This document shows, piece after piece, positions 61,646 through 64,000 of a stretch of DNA of 64,000 nt. This DNA is from Henriciella algicola (GTDB lineage: Bacteria > Pseudomonadota > Alphaproteobacteria > Caulobacterales > Hyphomonadaceae), in contig NZ_QWGA01000003.1 of assembly GCF_003576245.1 (NCBI RefSeq), positions 248,001-312,000 of the forward strand. Reading direction: 5' to 3'. The position numbers and the translations under genes were made by a program. A model generated the notes under the pieces. It was not told the origin of the DNA, did not search any database, and saw only the letters and a program-made list of their open reading frames with translations. Each line of letters begins with the position of its first letter. Within the stretch, counting starts at the first letter, position 1.

Positions 61646-63457
61646 ATGACAGCCATGGCAAGCCGGGCGCAAAAGGACACCTCGGAGCTTATGTTCCTCG
61701 AAGATTATTCTGAATGGGTCGCCATCGCGATCATCCTCGTCATGCTGGTGAGTTTCCTTCTGGAACGCCTGCCGCCAGCCGCGACCGCCATTGCAGGCGC
61801 CGCTGCGTTTCTTGCGCTCGGCTATGTCGGTGAGGAGCCAGCACTCGGAGCCTTTGCCAACAGCGCCCCGATCACCATTGGCGCGATGTTCATCCTCGCC
61901 GCAGCCTTGCAGCGGACGGGCGTGCTGGAGCATCTCGCCTCACGCATACTCGCCCTGGCAGATACATCGCGCTTGGGTGCCATCGTACTCGTGGCCATGG
62001 TGACCATCGCGGCGTCCGGCTTTGTGAACAACACTGCTGTCGTCGTGATCCTGGTGCCCGTCGTCATTGCGCTGGCGCAGAAGTTATCGGTGTCCAAGAA
62101 GCGGCTTCTGATCCCGCTTTCCTACATCTCGATCCTTGGCGGCACGCTGACCCTGATCGGTACGTCCACCAACCTGATCGTTGCCGGTGTCGCCTTTTCA
62201 CGCGGGCTGGAGCGGTTCAGCATCTTCGAGATTACCGGCGTTGGCCTTGTGACCCTCGGGGTGACACTCGGCTTTCTGCTGATCTTCGGACGGTGGCTGT
62301 TGCCATCAGGCGAAACCGATGAAGACGCCGACATCAGGCCTCAAACCTTCCTGACCGATATCTTTCCCAATGAAGATACCAAGGCAATCGGTGTCAGCCC
62401 TGATGACCTGCCAGCGCTGAAGGTGAAAGGCGTAAAGCTCGTCTCACAGCGGCGCGGCAACCGGATCGTGACAGCCAAGGATGATGACCGCGAGCTCGCC
62501 GCCGGTGACCGCCTGACCATCCGCGCGACGCTGGAAGAGCTGCTGACCTTCGCGGGCAGCGAGACGTTCAAGACGGGGCTGCGCCTTCGCCGTCACCATG
62601 CCGATGAGCCCAAGCAGGTTCAGGCGACGATCACGCCAACCGACTCAAATATCGGCCGCCCGCTCTCGCTCCTGTCCTATCTGTCTGATTATCAGATTAC
62701 TGTGCGTGGCTTGGCGCGTCCGGGCAATCAGCCGGGACCGACGCTGGCGAGTTGCCGCCTGCGCGCCGGTGACAGACTGTTGCTGGAAGGCAGCGAGGCC
62801 ACGCTTCGCTCGCTCGCAAACTCAACGCCTCTTGTGATCGAACAGGAAATCGACGCTGTTCCTTTCCGGCGCGGACATGCGCCGATCGCCATCGGCACGC
62901 TGACGGCTGTCATCCTTGCCAGCGCGCTGTTCAGCTTCCCGATTGTTCTCTCTGCGCTGATCGGTGTGGGGGTCGTCATGGCGACGGGATGTATTACGGC
63001 CACCGACGCGTGGCGCTCGCTTCAGGCCAACGTGCTCGCCCTCATCGTCGCCATGTTGATCGTCGGTCAGGGTCTGGAACAGGCCGGTGCCGTCGACGTG
63101 ATCGTGTCGGGCGTATCGCCGCTCCTGCTGGCGGCCTCGCCCTTCATCGTGCTGTTGCTGATCTATGCGCTGACATCGGTCCTGACCGAGCTTGTCACCA
63201 ATGCCGCTGTCGCTGTTATCATGACGCCGCTTGTGATCGAGCTGGCGAGCAATCTCGGCATGGATCCGCGCGCGCTGGTGCTGGCGGTAATGTTCGGGGC
63301 GAGCGCGAGTTTTGCTTCGCCCATAGGCTATCAGACCAATACGATCGTCTATACGGCGGGTGGCTACAGGTTTGCCGACTTCCTGAAGGTCGGCCTGCCT
63401 ATGAATGTCATAGCAGGCCTCGCTTCATGTACGGCGATCTGGATGTTCTTCCTGTAG
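61646..63457 (+). CDS. SLC13/DASS-family anion permease with RCK_C (TrkA-C) domains
   Basis: The 603-residue membrane protein has N-terminal transporter helices with GFVNNTAVVVILVPVVIALA and LGGTLTLIGTSTNLIVAGVA, the SNT-like motif. A cytoplasmic loop (about 225-400) carries two TrkA-C/RCK_C domains. The C-terminal helices repeat the motif (LTELVTNAAVAVIMTPLVIELA, SPIGYQTNTIVYTAGGY). Family members import sulfate, dicarboxylates or similar anions with sodium; substrate unresolved. Alternative starts at 61655 and 61691. Confidence 0.93.
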   Translation: MTAMASRAQKDTSELMFLEDYSEWVAIAIILVMLVSFLLERLPPAATAIAGAAAFLALGYVGEEPALGAFANSAPITIGAMFILAAALQRTGVLEHLASRILALADTSRLGAIVLVAMVTIAASGFVNNTAVVVILVPVVIALAQKLSVSKKRLLIPLSYISILGGTLTLIGTSTNLIVAGVAFSRGLERFSIFEITGVGLVTLGVTLGFLLIFGRWLLPSGETDEDADIRPQTFLTDIFPNEDTKAIGVSPDDLPALKVKGVKLVSQRRGNRIVTAKDDDRELAAGDRLTIRATLEELLTFAGSETFKTGLRLRRHHADEPKQVQATITPTDSNIGRPLSLLSYLSDYQITVRGLARPGNQPGPTLASCRLRAGDRLLLEGSEATLRSLANSTPLVIEQEIDAVPFRRGHAPIAIGTLTAVILASALFSFPIVLSALIGVGVVMATGCITATDAWRSLQANVLALIVAMLIVGQGLEQAGAVDVIVSGVSPLLLAASPFIVLLLIYALTSVLTELVTNAAVAVIMTPLVIELASNLGMDPRALVLAVMFGASASFASPIGYQTNTIVYTAGGYRFADFLKVGLPMNVIAGLASCTAIWMFFL

Positions 63458-63463
63458 CTCAGC

Positions 63464-64000
63464 CTACCATTCGGCGACGATCTTGCCGAAGTGCTTGCCG
63501 GCCTGCTGATAGGCAAAGGCGTCGCCGAGCTCTCCAAGGCCGAAGCTCTTGTCGATGACAGGCTTCAGGCCGCCATGTTCGATGGCGCGGATGAAGTCCT
63601 GCTGGTCTGCGCGCGAGCCGACGATGAGGCCTTCCAGTCGCGCCTGTTTCTGCATGAGGAGCGCCGTTGGCACATCGCCGCTAACGCCGGTCAGCACGCC
63701 GATCAGCGCAATATGACCGCCGACACGCACCGCCTTGATCGATTGCGACAGAGTGCCAGCGCCGCCAACCTCGACCACGACATCTGCGCCGCGACCACCG
63801 GTGAGCTTTCCAACCGTCGAGCCCCATTTTTCGTCGCTCTTGTAATTGATCACATGGTCGGCGCCGAGCGCTTTGACCCGCTCCAGTTTCTCATCCGAGG
63901 AAGAGGTTGCGATCACTTCAGCGCCCATCATCTTGGCGATCTGGACCGCGAAAATCGACACCCCGCCTGTTCCGAGCGCAAGAACCGTGTCCCCGGCTTT
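63464..64000 (-). CDS. Zinc-type medium-chain alcohol dehydrogenase, C-terminal part
   Basis: About 178 C-terminal residues are present; the N-terminus lies beyond the right edge. The Rossmann part runs GDTVLALGTGGVSIFAVQIAKMMGAEVIATSSSDEKLERVKALGAD, followed by ADVVVEVGGAGTLSQSIKAVRVGGHIALIG and the end DAFAYQQAGKHFGKIVAEW. This is an NAD(P)H-dependent MDR oxidoreductase. Substrate unknown; it converges on the SLC13 gene with a 6-nt gap. Confidence 0.92.
   Translation of the reverse strand, partial: KAGDTVLALGTGGVSIFAVQIAKMMGAEVIATSSSDEKLERVKALGADHVINYKSDEKWGSTVGKLTGGRGADVVVEVGGAGTLSQSIKAVRVGGHIALIGVLTGVSGDVPTALLMQKQARLEGLIVGSRADQQDFIRAIEHGGLKPVIDKSFGLGELGDAFAYQQAGKHFGKIVAEW

Noticed and set aside
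1-64000. CRISPR array
   Set aside because: No regularly spaced direct repeats and no cas genes were found.

Overview
The window is a high-GC alphaproteobacterial chromosome segment, probably from Hyphomonadaceae or a close relative. The evidence is the SO2930/HNE_0200-type cytochrome next to a beta-helix lipoprotein, the overall gene content, and Crp/Fnr and small hypothetical proteins of a type I associate with that family. The family assignment is inference; no rRNA or marker phylogeny is available here.

Chromosomal part 1 (1-33638) is ordinary core and near-core sequence. It holds a cytochrome/beta-helix lipoprotein pair, ahcY, an EF-hand protein, polA, a lipoprotein cytochrome c, several small hypotheticals, a GAF-GGDEF-PilZ signalling protein, a PAP2 phosphatase, ettA and an S9 peptidase. 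These are followed by a trehalose operon (otsA-otsB-GH15), DUF1330, YbjN, an acid phosphatase, a GST and a free methionine-R-sulfoxide reductase. A MoxR-type operon (DUF4129-DUF4350-MoxR-DUF58-SpoIIM-RDD) comes next, then a Crp/Fnr regulator that seems to start at a non-canonical ATC codon. Hairpin-rich intergenic repeats occur near 7.0-7.5, 25.7-25.8 and 29.4 kb.

Accessory part (about 33640-60043) looks like an integrated mobilizable element. The left end carries a MobC-like protein and a relaxase. The right end carries a TraG/VirD4-type coupling ATPase and a large serine recombinase whose reading frame runs into a tRNA-Ile2 gene on the opposite strand. In between lies an AT-richer defence block, all on the minus strand. 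It contains an Ec67 (Eco2)-like retron, with an RT-TOPRIM fusion and a recognisable msr-msd RNA with a1/a2 repeats. Next is a SPARTA-type operon (TIR-APAZ plus catalytically dead short Argonaute), followed after 12 nt by an Mrr-type PD-(D/E)XK nuclease. Beside these are three unrecognised genes (a seven-repeat protein, a membrane-anchored protein and a Sel1-like protein), an ArdB/KlcA antirestriction operon, a heavy-metal efflux module (DUF2946-czcCBA) with a small serine resolvase, and several unknown small proteins.

Chromosomal part 2 (60044-64000) resumes with a SIMPL-domain protein, panD, an SLC13 transporter and the C-terminal part of a zinc-type alcohol dehydrogenase.

The part most worth attention is the retron / SPARTA-Mrr block at 35.8-41.7 kb. 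Two abortive-type defence systems and a candidate third SPARTA component sit head-to-tail between relaxase and coupling-protein genes. Next to them are the three unrecognised genes and regulatory inverted repeats placed directly at start codons.
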